Shown here: one piece after another, positions 35,938 to 46,750 of the stretch
How the letters are laid out: every line of letters begins with the position of its first letter
Position numbering within the stretch: the stretch's first letter is position 1
DNA from: Sipunculus nudus
Taxonomy: Eukaryota > Annelida > Sipuncula > Golfingiida > Sipunculidae
Length of the DNA: 64,000 bases
Direction: 5' to 3'
Assembly (NCBI GenBank): GCA_026874595.1
Contig: CM049310.1
Coordinates: 68,590,056 to 68,654,055, forward strand
Program-made: the position numbers and the translations under genes
Notes under the pieces: model-generated
The model's input: the letters and a program-made list of their open reading frames with translations, nothing else
The model's database searches: none
Told to the model about the DNA's origin: nothing

Positions 35938-36417
35938 AATATTCAAGCGGACACAGACGTGTGGGATCTATCCGATTTTCCAGTAATTTCAGGTATTCTA
36001 CTATTACTAACACTTTACAATGTAGTGCTGCCTGTCTCAAGTTTATTTTCTGGATTGTTACAAGAGCTTACATTGAACTGTTATTCTCCGAGAGGATTCG
36101 TGTGAACTGTACGTTGGCTTATACATTTTAAAGGACTTATCGTCGTGACAGTGGTGGTATCCAGGTACTGTGCACTTTGTTTATTTTTCTTTGTGATTGT
36201 ATTGATTTGTTGTTATACCGCTGTTATACTGTGTATTGTAATGTTGGGGTTATTTTAAGAATAAATTATAGTTATTTGTTAACAAAATGCCACTGACTTC
36301 TTTATTCATCCCCCCTAGACATTTCACGCTGCCTAGTGTTACAGAATCTGATTTTCTCCTTGACAAAATTTATGTTCATGACGCATACGTGATCTGTTGA
36401 TATTAGGTTCCGTAACA
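35938..36417 (+). mobile_element. Gypsy (Gmr1-like) LTR, 5'-truncated
   Basis: 480 bp matching the reverse complement of 59124-59648 and of the solo LTR at 18811-19588, ending GGTTCCGTAACA. About 300 bp of the LTR 5' part are missing at the gag junction. The polyadenylation signal AATAAA is at 36260-36265. Confidence 0.85.
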
Positions 36418-36423
36418 TAAAAT

Positions 36424-36441
36424 TGGGGGCTCGTCCGAGAT
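36424..36441 (+). other. Primer binding site, tRNA-Pro type
   Basis: TGGGGGCTCGTCCGAGAT, 6 bp after the gypsy LTR end. It is almost identical to the classical tRNA-Pro primer site used by several LTR elements. It leads into TRIM interior, not into a gypsy leader. Confidence 0.8.
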
Positions 36442-36539
36442 GACGGTAAAACTTTGTGGCCAAGGGAATAAGCTCACCAAAGTGTGACTCCTGGGAAATT
36501 AGTCTTGTTCTGATAGCAGAACGCTCTTAAGAGGGGGTG
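36442..36539 (+). mobile_element. TRIM internal region 2
   Basis: GACGGTAAAACTTTGTGGCC, AATAAGCTCACCAAAGTGTG and TGTTCTGATAGCAGAACG, then the purine tract AAGAGGGGGTG. It is homologous to 35165-35273 and 36714-36817 but sits behind a gypsy LTR. Confidence 0.8.
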
Positions 36540-36697
36540 TGTTACTGGGTGACATAAAAAGCGGACCGAACTGTCTCGCTAATGAAGCTTGCTTTGCTAA
36601 TGAAGCGGTTGGTACGCCGGACTTGTGCGCCACCGTTATGGGCTCAAATCCCGGGATCGGCCCAATGTCTTCCCCTGAGTCATTTGTCTTAGTAACA
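36540..36697 (+). mobile_element. TRIM LTR 3
   Basis: 158 bp, TGTTACTGGG to TTAGTAACA. Box A is TAATGAAGCGG (36598-36608) and box B has decayed to GGCTCAAATCC. Confidence 0.85.
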
Positions 36698-36817
36698 AAA
36701 AGGGGGCTCGTCCAATGTGACGGTATAACTTTGTCGCCCAGGGAATAAGCTCACCAAAGTGTGACTCCTGGGATAATTAGTCTTGTTCTGATAGCAGAAC
36801 GCTCTTAAGAGGGGGTG
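36698..36817 (+). mobile_element. TRIM internal region 3 with PBS
   Basis: PBS core GGGGGCTCGTCC at 36702-36713, then ~95 bp of interior and the purine tract AAGAGGGGGTG next to LTR 4. Confidence 0.85.
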
Positions 36818-36973
36818 TGTTACGGGGTGACATAAAAGCGGACCGAACTGTCTCGCCAGGGAAGCTTGCTTTTCTAGCGAAGCGGTTGGTACGCCGGACT
36901 TGTGCGCCACCTTTATGGGTTCGAATCTCGGATCGGCCCAGAATTTTCCCCTGAGCAATTTGTCTTCGTAACA
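36818..36973 (+). mobile_element. TRIM LTR 4
   Basis: 156 bp, TGTTACGGGG to CTTCGTAACA, with box A and box B both good. No PBS follows, so this is the true right end of the array. Confidence 0.85.
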
Positions 36974-38175
36974 CTCTTTACCATAACAAGGCCACAGGAC
37001 CGAAGGTAGGATTTAGCGCATGCGCGACAGATCCAAGGAGTAGTCTAAACTGGTTAATGCATGAACCTTCATGTTCTCTGATATATCTCTGCTGGATGGA
37101 CATTACAGTTCATGGGCCGAACGTAAATTCCTTGAAGAACCTTTCGCAACATATTAGTGCGATACGTCCAAGGACCTCAGCTGAAATGACACGCGAAGCA
37201 CCGTGTATTGGGTCCCTGAGCCACCGCAATACGTGATGTTTAGGTAAGCGGGAAGACATATTATATTATTATATTTTCTTGATTTACAGGTGTTGTGGCC
37301 CGAACATAAACGTCGGGGTTGTGAAATACCGGCTGTAAGCCTGAACACAAAACGGACAACGCAGGTGTCGTTCACGCTGTTTATATTGGCGCCTTTGATT
37401 GCGCCCGGTCCTTTCGTGTACAGGAGTAAGCCAACGGTTTCAGGGCAATATTTTGGCAGATAACATTTAACATCAAAGAGAAGACGCTGTTATTCGTGCT
37501 AATAAAACATGCTTTATACGTGATAAGTGTCCATTCAATCCACCAACATGGCGTGGACAAGACTGCATACATTTATTCTTAGCGGCATATTAAAAATGGT
37601 TTATACAGATCATATGGTAAGACCTTGTAAAATTCGCTAAAGTTTAATATTTATGTTAAAGTCAGAAACTCTTGGTCAATGCGAATTTTGGTTAAATTAC
37701 TAGTAAATTAGCTATTCTTGCGCTGTGACAGGTCCGCGTGACCTTCCATTGGCAAAGTTTTACTTGCTTGTTATATTTGATTAGTTTCTGATAGAGGTTG
37801 CTGTGAAAGACCCTTCGCGAAGTTTCCAATACAATGCCAAATAATGCCTCAGAATGTATGGAAAATATGGAATATTGCCCCCTTACGACACACTCGGTAT
37901 CGTTCCCGACATTTAAAAATCCATCCGAGTCATGTATAAAGAGGAATTGTCAATTATAACATAGGTCATTATAACTGTCAGGTATGTTATAGATTAACAA
38001 CGTCTGTCTTGTAAATCACGTTTTGGCCTGACATTGGATGTGTCCAACATTTCCTGTCAGTGTCTTCATCCACGAGTCAACAAGATTTTACTTTAACAAG
38101 GAAAGATTATGAACATTACCCAAACCCTATTCTTGTGAATACAAACCAATATGGTCATGTTCTGGTAGCTATTAG
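36974..38175. other. Mostly unique DNA; repeat fragment at 37385-37535
   Basis: 37385-37535 (GCGCCCGGT, CAACGGTTTCAG, AATATTTTGGCAG, AACATGCTTTATA) matches 56060-56215, the right part of a TTAA-type MITE. The remainder, including ORFs 37154-37375 and 37381-37572, shows nothing recognisable. Confidence 0.45.
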
Positions 38176-38211
38176 GGACCACCCCACAGCAACCTCTGAA
38201 GCTCCATGTAG
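38176..38211 (-). repeat. Inverted unit at left edge of minisatellite E
   Basis: A full 36-bp unit in reverse orientation (35 of 36 matching), starting GGACCACCCCACAGCAACC. It is immediately followed by the first forward unit at 38212, so the two can fold into a hairpin. Confidence 0.85.
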
Positions 38212-40142
38212 GTTGTAATGGGATGGCCCCTACATGGAGCTTAAGAGATTGTCGTGGGATGGTCACTGCATGGAGCTTCAGAGGTTGCTGTGGGATGGCC
38301 CCTACATCAAGCTTCAGAGGTTGCTGTGGGGTGGCCCCTACATGGAGCTTCAGAGGTTGCTGTGGGATGGCCCCTACATGGAGCTTCAGAGGTTGCTGTG
38401 GGGTGGCCCCTACATGGAGCTTCAGAGGTTGCTGTGGGATGGCCCCTACACAGAGCTTCAGAGGTTGCTGTGGGTTGACCCCTACATGGAGCTTCAGAGA
38501 TTGCTGTGGGATGGCCCCTACATGGAGCTTCAGAGGTTGTAATGGGATGGCCCTTCCATGGAGCTTCAGAGGTTGCTGTGGGGTGGTCCTGCATGGAGCT
38601 TCAGAGGTTGCTGTGGGGTGGCCGCTACATGGAGCTTCAGAGGTTGTGGGATGACCCCTGCATGGAGCTTCAGAGGTTGTATTGGGATAGCCCCTACACG
38701 GAGCTTCAGAGGTTGTGGGATGACCTCTACATGGAGCTCTAGAGGTTGTAATGGGATGGCCCCTACATGGAGCTTCAGAGATTGTCGTGTGATGGACCAT
38801 ACATGGAGCTTCAGAGGTTGCTGTGGGGTTGCCGCTACATGGAGCTTAAAAGATTGTCGTGGGATGGTCACTACATGGAGCTTCAGAGGTTGCTGTGGGA
38901 TGGCCCCTACATCGAGCTTGAGAGGTTGCTGTGGGGTGGCCCCTACATGGAGCTTCAAAGGTTGCTGTGGGATGGTCCCTACATGGAGCTTCAGAGGTTG
39001 CTGTGGGGTGGCCCCTACATGGAGCTTAAGAGGTTGGTGTGGGATGGCCCCTACACAGAGCTCAGAGGTTGGTGTGGGGTGACCCCTACATGGAGCTTCA
39101 GAGATTGCTGTGGGATGGCCCCTACATGGAGCTTCAGAGGTCGTAATGGGATGGCCCTTCCATGGAGCTTCAGAGGTTGCTGTGGGGTGGTCCTGCATGG
39201 AGCTTCAGAGGTTGCTGTAGGGTGGCCGCAACATGGAGCTTCAGAGGTTGTGGAATGACCCCTACATGGAGCTTCAGAGGTTGTATTGGGATAGCCCCTA
39301 CATGGAGCTTCAGAGGTTGTGGGATGACCCCTACCGGGAGCTTTAGAGGCTGTAATGGGATTGCCCCTACATGGAGCTTCAGAGGTTGTCGTGGGATGTC
39401 CCCTACATGGAGCTTCGAGGTTGTCGTTGGATGTCCCCTACATGGAGCTTCCGAGGTTGTCGTGGGATGTCCCCTACATGGAGCTTCAGAGGTTGTTGTG
39501 GGGTGGCCCGTACCGGGAGCTTTAGAGGTTGTCATGGGATGTCCCCTACATGGAGCTTTAAAGGTTGTCGTGGGATGTCCCCTACATGGAGCTTTAAAGG
39601 TTGTCGTGGGATGTCCCCTACATGGAGCTTCCGAGGTTGTCGTGGGATGTCCCCTACATGGAGCTTCAGAGGTTGTTGTGGGGTGGCCCGTACCGGGAGC
39701 TTTAGAAGTTGTCATGGGATGTCCCCTACATGGAGCTTTAAAGGTTGTCGTGGGATGTCCCCTACATGGAGCTTCAGAGGTTGTCGTGGGATGTCCCCTA
39801 CATGGAGCTTCCGAGGTTGTCGTGGGATGTCCCCTACATGGAGCTTCCGAGGTTGTCGTGGGATGTCCCCTACATGGAGCTTTAGAGGTTGTTGTGGGGT
39901 GGCCCGTATCGGGAGCTTTAGAGGTTGTCATGGGATGTCCCCTACATGGAGCTTCAAAGGTTGTCGTGGGATGCCCTCTACATGGCGCTTCAGAGGTGTT
40001 TGGGGGATGGCCCCTACCTGGAGCTTTAGAGGTTGTCATGGGATGTCCCCTACATGGAGCTTCAGAGGTTATCGTGGGATGTCCCCTACATGGAGCTTCA
40101 GAGGTTGTCGTGGGATGTCCCCTACATGGAGCTTCAGAGGTA
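38212..40142. repeat. Minisatellite E, 36-bp unit, ~1.9 kb
   Basis: About 54 units of GGTTGCTGTGGGATGGCCCC plus TACATGGAGCTTCAGA. The unit has no stop codon in several frames and 36 is divisible by three, so long ORFs (up to 330 codons at 39162-40154 plus, 289 at 39170-40039 minus) exist in many frames on both strands. They look like WSFRGCCGMAPT or HGASEVVVGCPL repeats and are unlikely to be proteins. Larger blocks repeat: ~605 bp between 38250 and 38855, and 180 bp (five units) between about 39480 and 39660. Confidence 0.95.
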
Positions 40143-41708
40143 GTTAAAGCCTGAGTCTTGACGCTTTAAAGTGCCCTCGGTACATACGCTATAAAATGCC
40201 ATTCTTTTCTCAATTACCGACAACGTATTCATATAAATGTCAGAAAGGCTCTGATCGTGAAAGGTTAAAAGTATTTTATGATTGACTACGACAGGCCATA
40301 ATATATTGTCGAGTGCCACTAAGATGTTTTAAGAAAAAAATCTTGACATTAGTCTATTTAAAACAAGAATGAACTGATCTTTACCTAAAATGGTTCAGAT
40401 AACACATGACTTATGCAAACCCCTCCTACCCGAACAGTGATGTGTACAGACATCTTGCTGTTAGTTCAACAGCCCCGTGTTTTTTTTTGTGCTCAGGTTA
40501 TGCATTTATGCACATACGGAATGCCATAGGCACTTGGAAATGCGTGTTTTTGTTATAACGCTCCATTTCAAGGGTCTTCTATAATTTTTTAAAAATTTAA
40601 ATTAACTTTAAAAATATATGAAATATATATTCATAATCATGTTTTCGAGGGCAGTTGTGTCAAACCAAAAATAAAATCCACTCCACAAAATATTTTCTGC
40701 TAGGAACATTAGAATCATTTATTGTTGGAATCTTTTAAAATCTAATTATCATAAAATTACAAAAAATATGTATATCTAAAATATCCCTGAATTCACTGTA
40801 AAATAAATACTGCCTTAAATCCTTAACTGCCAAATTCCCCCGAGATCGTATAACAAACTATTTCTTATTTTACTGATATAATTTTAAATTGTCTTTTTTT
40901 TTAAATATTTTTTATTAAAGAGGCCTCGCGACACGAATATTATACGTATTGTCCTGTACTCACGAAACGTAAAAGATGGATGGGGCCATCATATCTACCT
41001 GTCCTAATAATATGAAAGTTTTTAACCAGTCGAATAATGCATGGTTTAAAATGCCTGTTTTGTCCTAATCGGCTTGTTATTGTTTTCCATTGCACATACT
41101 AAGCCAGTTTGAAATGACGAAAAAGCCATTCAAAATGGCAAAGTTTATGGTAAATGCCGATAATCCTGTCCTTCACCCGATTCCCTTTTTAGCATACAAG
41201 ATCAAGATATAATTAATTAATTATTGAATAGTAATAAGGCATGCATGATTATTAATGACAATTAAATAAATATATTACCAACGGCCAACATAAATCCTGT
41301 TAGAATCGGTCTTTAAGTCAGCTGATATACCCTGTATCTTCTTACTTAAATAAAAATATAACTATGAAACAAATACTCTTTTTACATGTAGCTGTATCTT
41401 AAACATAAACAAATGTATCAAATGCAGTCGAGAAATGCAAATGCATGTGTTGACCAATGAGGCATGGGAATATGTTTAACTATGTGCTGCAACACATCTC
41501 TGTCAAATCTTGTCGCAACAAGACATCATTTACAGTTTATTCTTAAGTAACTTATTATCCTTAAATTCCTTATCCGTTATGCAACGTAGTTGCATGTTTA
41601 TTAGACTGGAGCCGGTTTAGAATATTTATAAACTCTGGGCAGCATTTTTATAATTTTGTATAGTGTGTCGCGGTGACGCCACCACATGGGCCGGAATAAT
41701 TTATACCT
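40143..41708. other. Unique AT-rich DNA, nothing recognised
   Basis: Very AT-rich, no ORF over 61 codons, no repeat partner in the window. Confidence 0.5.
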
Positions 41709-42000
41709 TGTTACGAAGACAAATTGCTCAGGGGAAAAGACTGGGCCGATCCCGGTTTCGAACCCATGTCGGTGGCGCACAATTCCGGCGTACCAACCGT
41801 TTCGCTAGAAAAGCAAGCTTCACTAGCGAGACAGTTCGGTCCGCTTTTATGTCACCCCGTAACACACCCCCTCTTAAGAGCGTTCTGCTATCAGAACAAG
41901 ACTAATTATCCCAGGAGTCACACTTTGGTGATCTTATTCCCTGGGCCACAAAGATTAACCGTAATGTTGGACGAGCCCCCATTTTGTTACGAAGTCAAAA
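41709..42000 (-). mobile_element. TRIM copy, minus strand, 5' LTR truncated
   Basis: The 3' LTR is complete (41709-41864, 156 bp, TGTTACGAAG to CCCGTAACA in plus orientation). Interior is 41865-41968. The PBS complement GGACGAGCCCCCA lies at 41969-41981. Only the last ~10-16 bp of the 5' LTR (TGTTACGAAG, from 41985) remain before unrelated sequence. Box A reads TAGCGAAACGG and box B GGTTCGAAACC on the minus strand. ORFs 41663-41905 and 41724-42059 across it are spurious. Confidence 0.85.
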
Positions 42001-44689
42001 GAAATGTGGCATATAGGTTGGGAGTTTGCAAATCTCAACGTGCTTACATATTGATGTAAATTCCTGCATACATAACCCCGGAAGGAGCGTTTCATGGAAT
42101 TTGACAGCCCTGTTCACCATTTGGACGTGGTGATCATACGCCCATTTGTGGAGAGTGAATCGTGAGGGCAATGAAGCCTCACCATGCGACGTTTTCTAGG
42201 AAGTTGACAGTAAGGTTATATTTGTATCTAATCTCGGGCCGCATAATGCCGTGAAATGTTTTCAAGAGACAGTTCCACTAAAAACGTTTCTCATGAAAAA
42301 TTTCTAGTCAACGTGCAATTTTATAGGTAACCATTTCGAGATATTTTCGAACCACCATCTTTCACGCAGGTTTCGCGTCGCCGCCACAGAGTTCGTCTTC
42401 GAAGAACTTCTCTTGAGACCCTTGGATCAACCTTTCTGAAACCCGGGATAATAACTGGGTCGTTTGCTCTGCGTGTAAACCTACCTTCCCGTTTCCCTGA
42501 GAGGTTCAATGTGTTTGTCTGAAATTTGGCATGTCTATCCATCTTGGATAGTTTTCTCGTAAACTACAGGAATAGGCGGTGCCACCTTCCCCCCCCCCCC
42601 CCCCCCCCCACACACACACACCCGTTTTCGTTTGGAATGGGTTGCATGTCCTTAGATCTAGGATGGTATTATCTTGTACACATGACTGGTGGTGACATCA
42701 AACTAATTTTTAGTTCCGTCCATCTGTGTGTCTTGGGGTACTTGGGCATCTCTGTTGCCACAAATTTGGAGGGCTGTCACGTCAGGAGAGATTCCATGCC
42801 TCACTTTTTTCTTGCCTCTGTGATTTGGCGGAACATGCAGTCGCTTGTCGAACTCCCATATTCCTGTATAGTAAGCACTTGCTTTCAGACCAGGAATTCA
42901 CCTGGGTTCAGTAGCACATATCACTCTGGAAATCCCACTGGCTGTAACTGACTGATTTATAAACATGTATGCATCAGATGTATGTATTGCTATTGTTACT
43001 GATGGCTGAATTCTTTTAGATGTTTCAGAACTGTTTGTCTCTCACGGTTTGCCGTGCTGTAGTGTCCCGGGCTTATTTGATGAAATCTGCTCTTGGTCTA
43101 TAGTCAGACAAAAAAAACCAGACATTTAACCTTCCTGATTGCGAGACAATGTTTATACTTTATATAACATGTATTTGTTAGACTGTCAGATTATATTTAG
43201 ACTATGGTAGTTGAAAATGTTACAAAATCTTGGTAGAATGTGGGTCTGTTTATTAGGAGGATATTAAGGTTTGGTTTTAAAACGCTTCCATATTCTGTTT
43301 CAACATTTCTGTCCAACTGATTTTTTCCTATGAAAATTTTTATTAGTAACATTTTGAAGGAGTAGTGGTAATATAAGGTAGAAGTTTAATGACATTAATC
43401 TTCAACAAGGAAAATAAACACCTATTTACACACTATTTAAGCAATGGCATTATCTTAATATACGAGAAATCATTTAACATTTTACAACATTTCAGCCCCA
43501 CTTATGACGTCAAGATCATTGCAAAAACAGCCTCAGTTGACAGTGCTGATTAGATGATGTTAAGGATATACTCTAACAATATGACCAGGAAAACCAAACT
43601 TGCTACTCATGCAGGGAGACATTTAATCAGTCCGATCATTAGTAAGGGTCCAAATAAAAATGAAACGTAAACTGTAGATTTATTTTACAATTCTTGACTG
43701 CAATATAAGGTCGTCAATTTCATAAGCAGCTTTCTAGTAAATTGTTGAAAAATATAAACTTTTAACACAGGTTGGTGGAACGTTAGTGAGGTAAAATGTT
43801 GTCTTATGGCCAAGGTGCAGTAATCACACATTGGAAAGCCCTGAAGTATGCTGGGAAGAATAGGCCAGTCTCTCGTTTGACGTCACCTATAGGGTTACAT
43901 CACAGAAATCAAGGTTGTATACATGGAAAACAACAAAAAGGTTACACTGACGTATACCAAATGATGTTGTGTTATTTTTCCCTTGGTTATATTCTTGTTG
44001 TTATGGAATATGACAATACATTTCAAAGATTGGACGGAAGGTCTTCCGATTAATTCTAAATATAAACCGTTCGTGTTTATTTATAGCATCGCCCAGCTTC
44101 CACACATTTACTGCATTAATGATTATTAACGTTGACTACACAGGGAATAAGTTTCAAAAGAATGTATTTCAAATACATTGTCAGTGAGATAAATCAAGGA
44201 CTCAGCCTGTAACTGCAGATTTAGCTCTTGGGCTTAATAAAGATGGGAATGTGAAAAGTGATTTAAATCCCTCGGTTCTCAGTGTTTGGTATATCCTCAG
44301 AGTCCTTGCAGCGATGTTTGTGACGTAGGAAGGCAAAGACTAAAGATAAATACATTTCTCTTTAAGTATAAAACGGTTAAATCCAAAGTACAAGCAGAAT
44401 TGCAAACCGACGGTTATTCTTCGTCAAGTATACCAGTGAACCAGGATGCCAGGGAATTTAGCGATAACGCAATAACGTAAGCACAGCTTAAGTCGTGGTA
44501 CAAGTACATAGAAGAGTTACGTAGTGAACAGTATGCAGAAGAGTTGCTAAATATATAAAACGAAGTTTGGTTCAAAGCATCGATTAAACACCATAGCGTA
44601 CGAACTCTGTAACAGTGAAGGGTAAATTAATACTTTGTCTAGATAAAATGCGCATAAGTACGGTAAGGCAAAGGAAAATTTAAAGCTGC
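42001..44689. other. Unique DNA with poly-C/(CA)n tract
   Basis: A C-run followed by (CA)n lies at about 42590-42622 and gives the proline run in the 141-codon ORF 42526-42951, which has no recognisable domain. Other ORFs (42321-42542 minus, 43796-44053 and 44286-44480 plus) also lack features. Confidence 0.4.
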
Positions 44690-45067
44690 CCATTCACCTT
44701 CCTTTAAAAAAAGAATTGATGTGATTTATGGCTTCCTCTGTGTATATATTAACGATCTAAGGGTAAATCTGGTTCTGAAAAGTTCTAAAAATGCCTACGT
44801 GAAGGATGTATGTTCTTGTTTATCAGCAACATGTTTGTAAACACTGCAAAGTTGACAAACAGGAAAAACATGTTACCTAAGGTGGTAGGTTGCATACATA
44901 CGGAGGTAAAAAGGTCACTTTTGCAAAACGCCAATTGCAAAACTCTGATTTATCTGACTTGGCGCCAGATCCCTTTGTTAATTTTGTTTTGATTATGTAT
45001 ATATAAACATATTGATATAAACAAAACAACCTGTCTGTGTGCGGTGATATCCACGATTTCCGGCCTG

Positions 45068-45098
<31 letters not shown>

Positions 45099-45156
45099 AA
45101 GCTCAAAGGGTTACCTTTAGTTTATAAATGTCAGATATGTGACTGGGGCCCTTTAA
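44690..45156. mobile_element. TTAA-type MITE, copy 2
   Basis: 467 bp with TTAAAGCTGCCCATTCACC at the left and GGGGCCCTTTAA at the right, flanked by or including TTAA at both ends. It is collinear with 26898-27338. A T26-plus run at 45068-45093 interrupts the shared sequence. Non-coding. Confidence 0.75.
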
Positions 45157-45559
45157 GTATATAAGTAGAACATGGAAAGATATTATACTACAAGAAGATA
45201 TGAGCGCGATATCCTTTCAAAGATCTTTGGTGTGTTGGCAAATTTTTGGCATTACCGGAAGGCAGTTCCACAGAACAGTACCTGCATTAAAGGATGAGCT
45301 TTTAAGGATTTCTGTGCGCGGGTTCGGAAGATTAACATGCGAGTTTACTGATGAAGGAGAATTATACCGATGGGCATAACTGGCGAAAGAAAAATTCTTA
45401 CATTAGATAACAAAGGACGACCCCACTGATACATTTATAAGTTAATATTGATAAAGGGCACAAGTATCTTTGTTCTTTGCTCTATATCGTTCATCAATCC
45501 GTTGTCACCGTGATAGCTAAGCTGCTGTGTGAGTGCATGGTCATAAATGCCCGAGATTA
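45157..45559. other. Unique DNA, or 3' remains of the LINE
   Basis: No recognisable frame. It could include the 3' untranslated region of the LINE relic to the right, which runs on the minus strand and points this way. Confidence 0.35.
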
Positions 45560-46750
45560 TTCTGGCTGCTTAAACCTGAAGCCGCTGAATTGGAAGGCGG
45601 AAGTACAAGTGCAATATCCCCCAAACGTTAAGATTATAGTCAATATTCGGCTGAATTAATGCATGATAAAAAGTATTCAAGTACTTCTTAGGGAGGAATT
45701 TGCTAATTCGATGCAGTAATCTTTGAGCATATTTTTTATCACTAGGTTTGTCTGATTTTTCCTGATAGGTGGCTGTCAATTGCAATGCCGAAATAGCGAA
45801 CTTCTTCAACACTCCCTATTGTACTATCACCTATACTAGGTTATCTATAGATCCACGTTGTTGACAATTGATTAACATGGAAGCTGATATTCCGGCATTT
45901 ATTGAGAGATAATTTTCACGCATCCTATTAACTACTTGGGAAAGGTCAGTCTGAAGTTGGTTTTGGGCAGTATTGAAATGAGGACCGTTTACATATATCG
46001 TGATATCATCAGCATAGATGGAGCATTCCGCTCCAGGCACATGAGCAGGCAAGTCATTCAGATAGATTAAAAGACTGTTTGACCGAGGAAAATGCCTTAA
46101 GGAACACCTGTTGTTATAGTTTTTACATCAGAAATACTATTAGCGAAAGTGACATATTGTTTGCCATCATTTGCATATGAATGTACCCACTTTAGAGAGT
46201 TTCCATAAACTCCATATTATTCTTATTTTCTCAATAGAATACCGTGCACGTGCTAGTGAATCAAACCCTTTTTAACATTGAGAAAACACGCGGCATTTAG
46301 TTGTCCCTAATCAATCATAGAAAACCAGTCGTAAACTTAATGGTGAATAGCAGTTTCAGGGACGTTATTTGACAGGAAAGCAATTTGTTCAGTTAAAGGA
46401 GATCATGATTCAGCAGATAGCAAAAAGTAGTTTGACATATACACTAATCAGGCATATTTCCTATTCACAAGGAACTACTCTAGTAGTAAGTGGCTGGTTA
46501 AAATGTGCGTAAGAGAAGGAGCGAGAAGATCTGCAGCATCACATAGTTAAGTGGCAGACGTGTTTAACTGGTTTAACTGTTATCAGTTGAGCATTATTAA
46601 GAACAAGAAGGCTACTAATTTGCGCAAACTCCAAACTGGAATCAGGGGAACTAAGAATATGGGATTGCTTAAGTCGTTAATAGGTACACGTACTGAATAG
46701 TTTCTCTCCGATTGAGGTAAATATTCATTGAGCCAGACAGCTAGTAAAAC
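45560..46750 (-). pseudogene. LINE (non-LTR) reverse transcriptase relic
   Basis: Reading the minus strand from 46750 downward, pieces of a reverse transcriptase appear in order but in shifting frames. First come finger residues DAADLLAPSLTHIL (~46540). Next are TAIHH and DWFSMID with CFLNVKKGFDSL (~46340-46260), the palm A region. Then comes the catalytic YADD box in SIYADDITIY (in the ORF 45831-46052). Last is the thumb-side segment ISKFLPKKYLNTFYHALIQP with WG and LPIQRLQ (45570-45812). Stops and frameshifts are frequent, and there is no endonuclease domain or ORF1. The style fits the jockey/CR1/L2 group; the exact clade is undetermined. Confidence 0.75.

Larger units (their letters stand above)
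34991..36973 (+). mobile_element. Composite TRIM / gypsy retroelement array
   Basis: In order on the plus strand: TRIM LTR (5' end decayed), primer binding site (PBS), TRIM interior, TRIM LTR, PBS, gypsy leader and gag fragment, gypsy LTR (3' 480 bp), PBS, TRIM interior, TRIM LTR, PBS, TRIM interior, TRIM LTR. All parts share one orientation and each junction between the two element types falls at the primer binding site. Nothing in it can encode a working protein. The parts are annotated separately below. Confidence 0.8.

Noticed and set aside
35596-35986. A host gene encoding a SAP-like coiled-coil protein
   Set aside because: It sits between an LTR-plus-PBS and an LTR, has a gypsy Gag-like start and breaks directly into LTR sequence, so it is a retrotransposon remnant.
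39162-40154. 330-codon ORF as a repetitive protein gene
   Set aside because: It lies wholly in a 36-bp minisatellite that is open in many frames on both strands, so length alone is no evidence of coding.
42526-42951. 141-codon ORF with a proline run as a gene
   Set aside because: The proline run is a C homopolymer, and the rest has no domain, no coding-like composition and no exon context.
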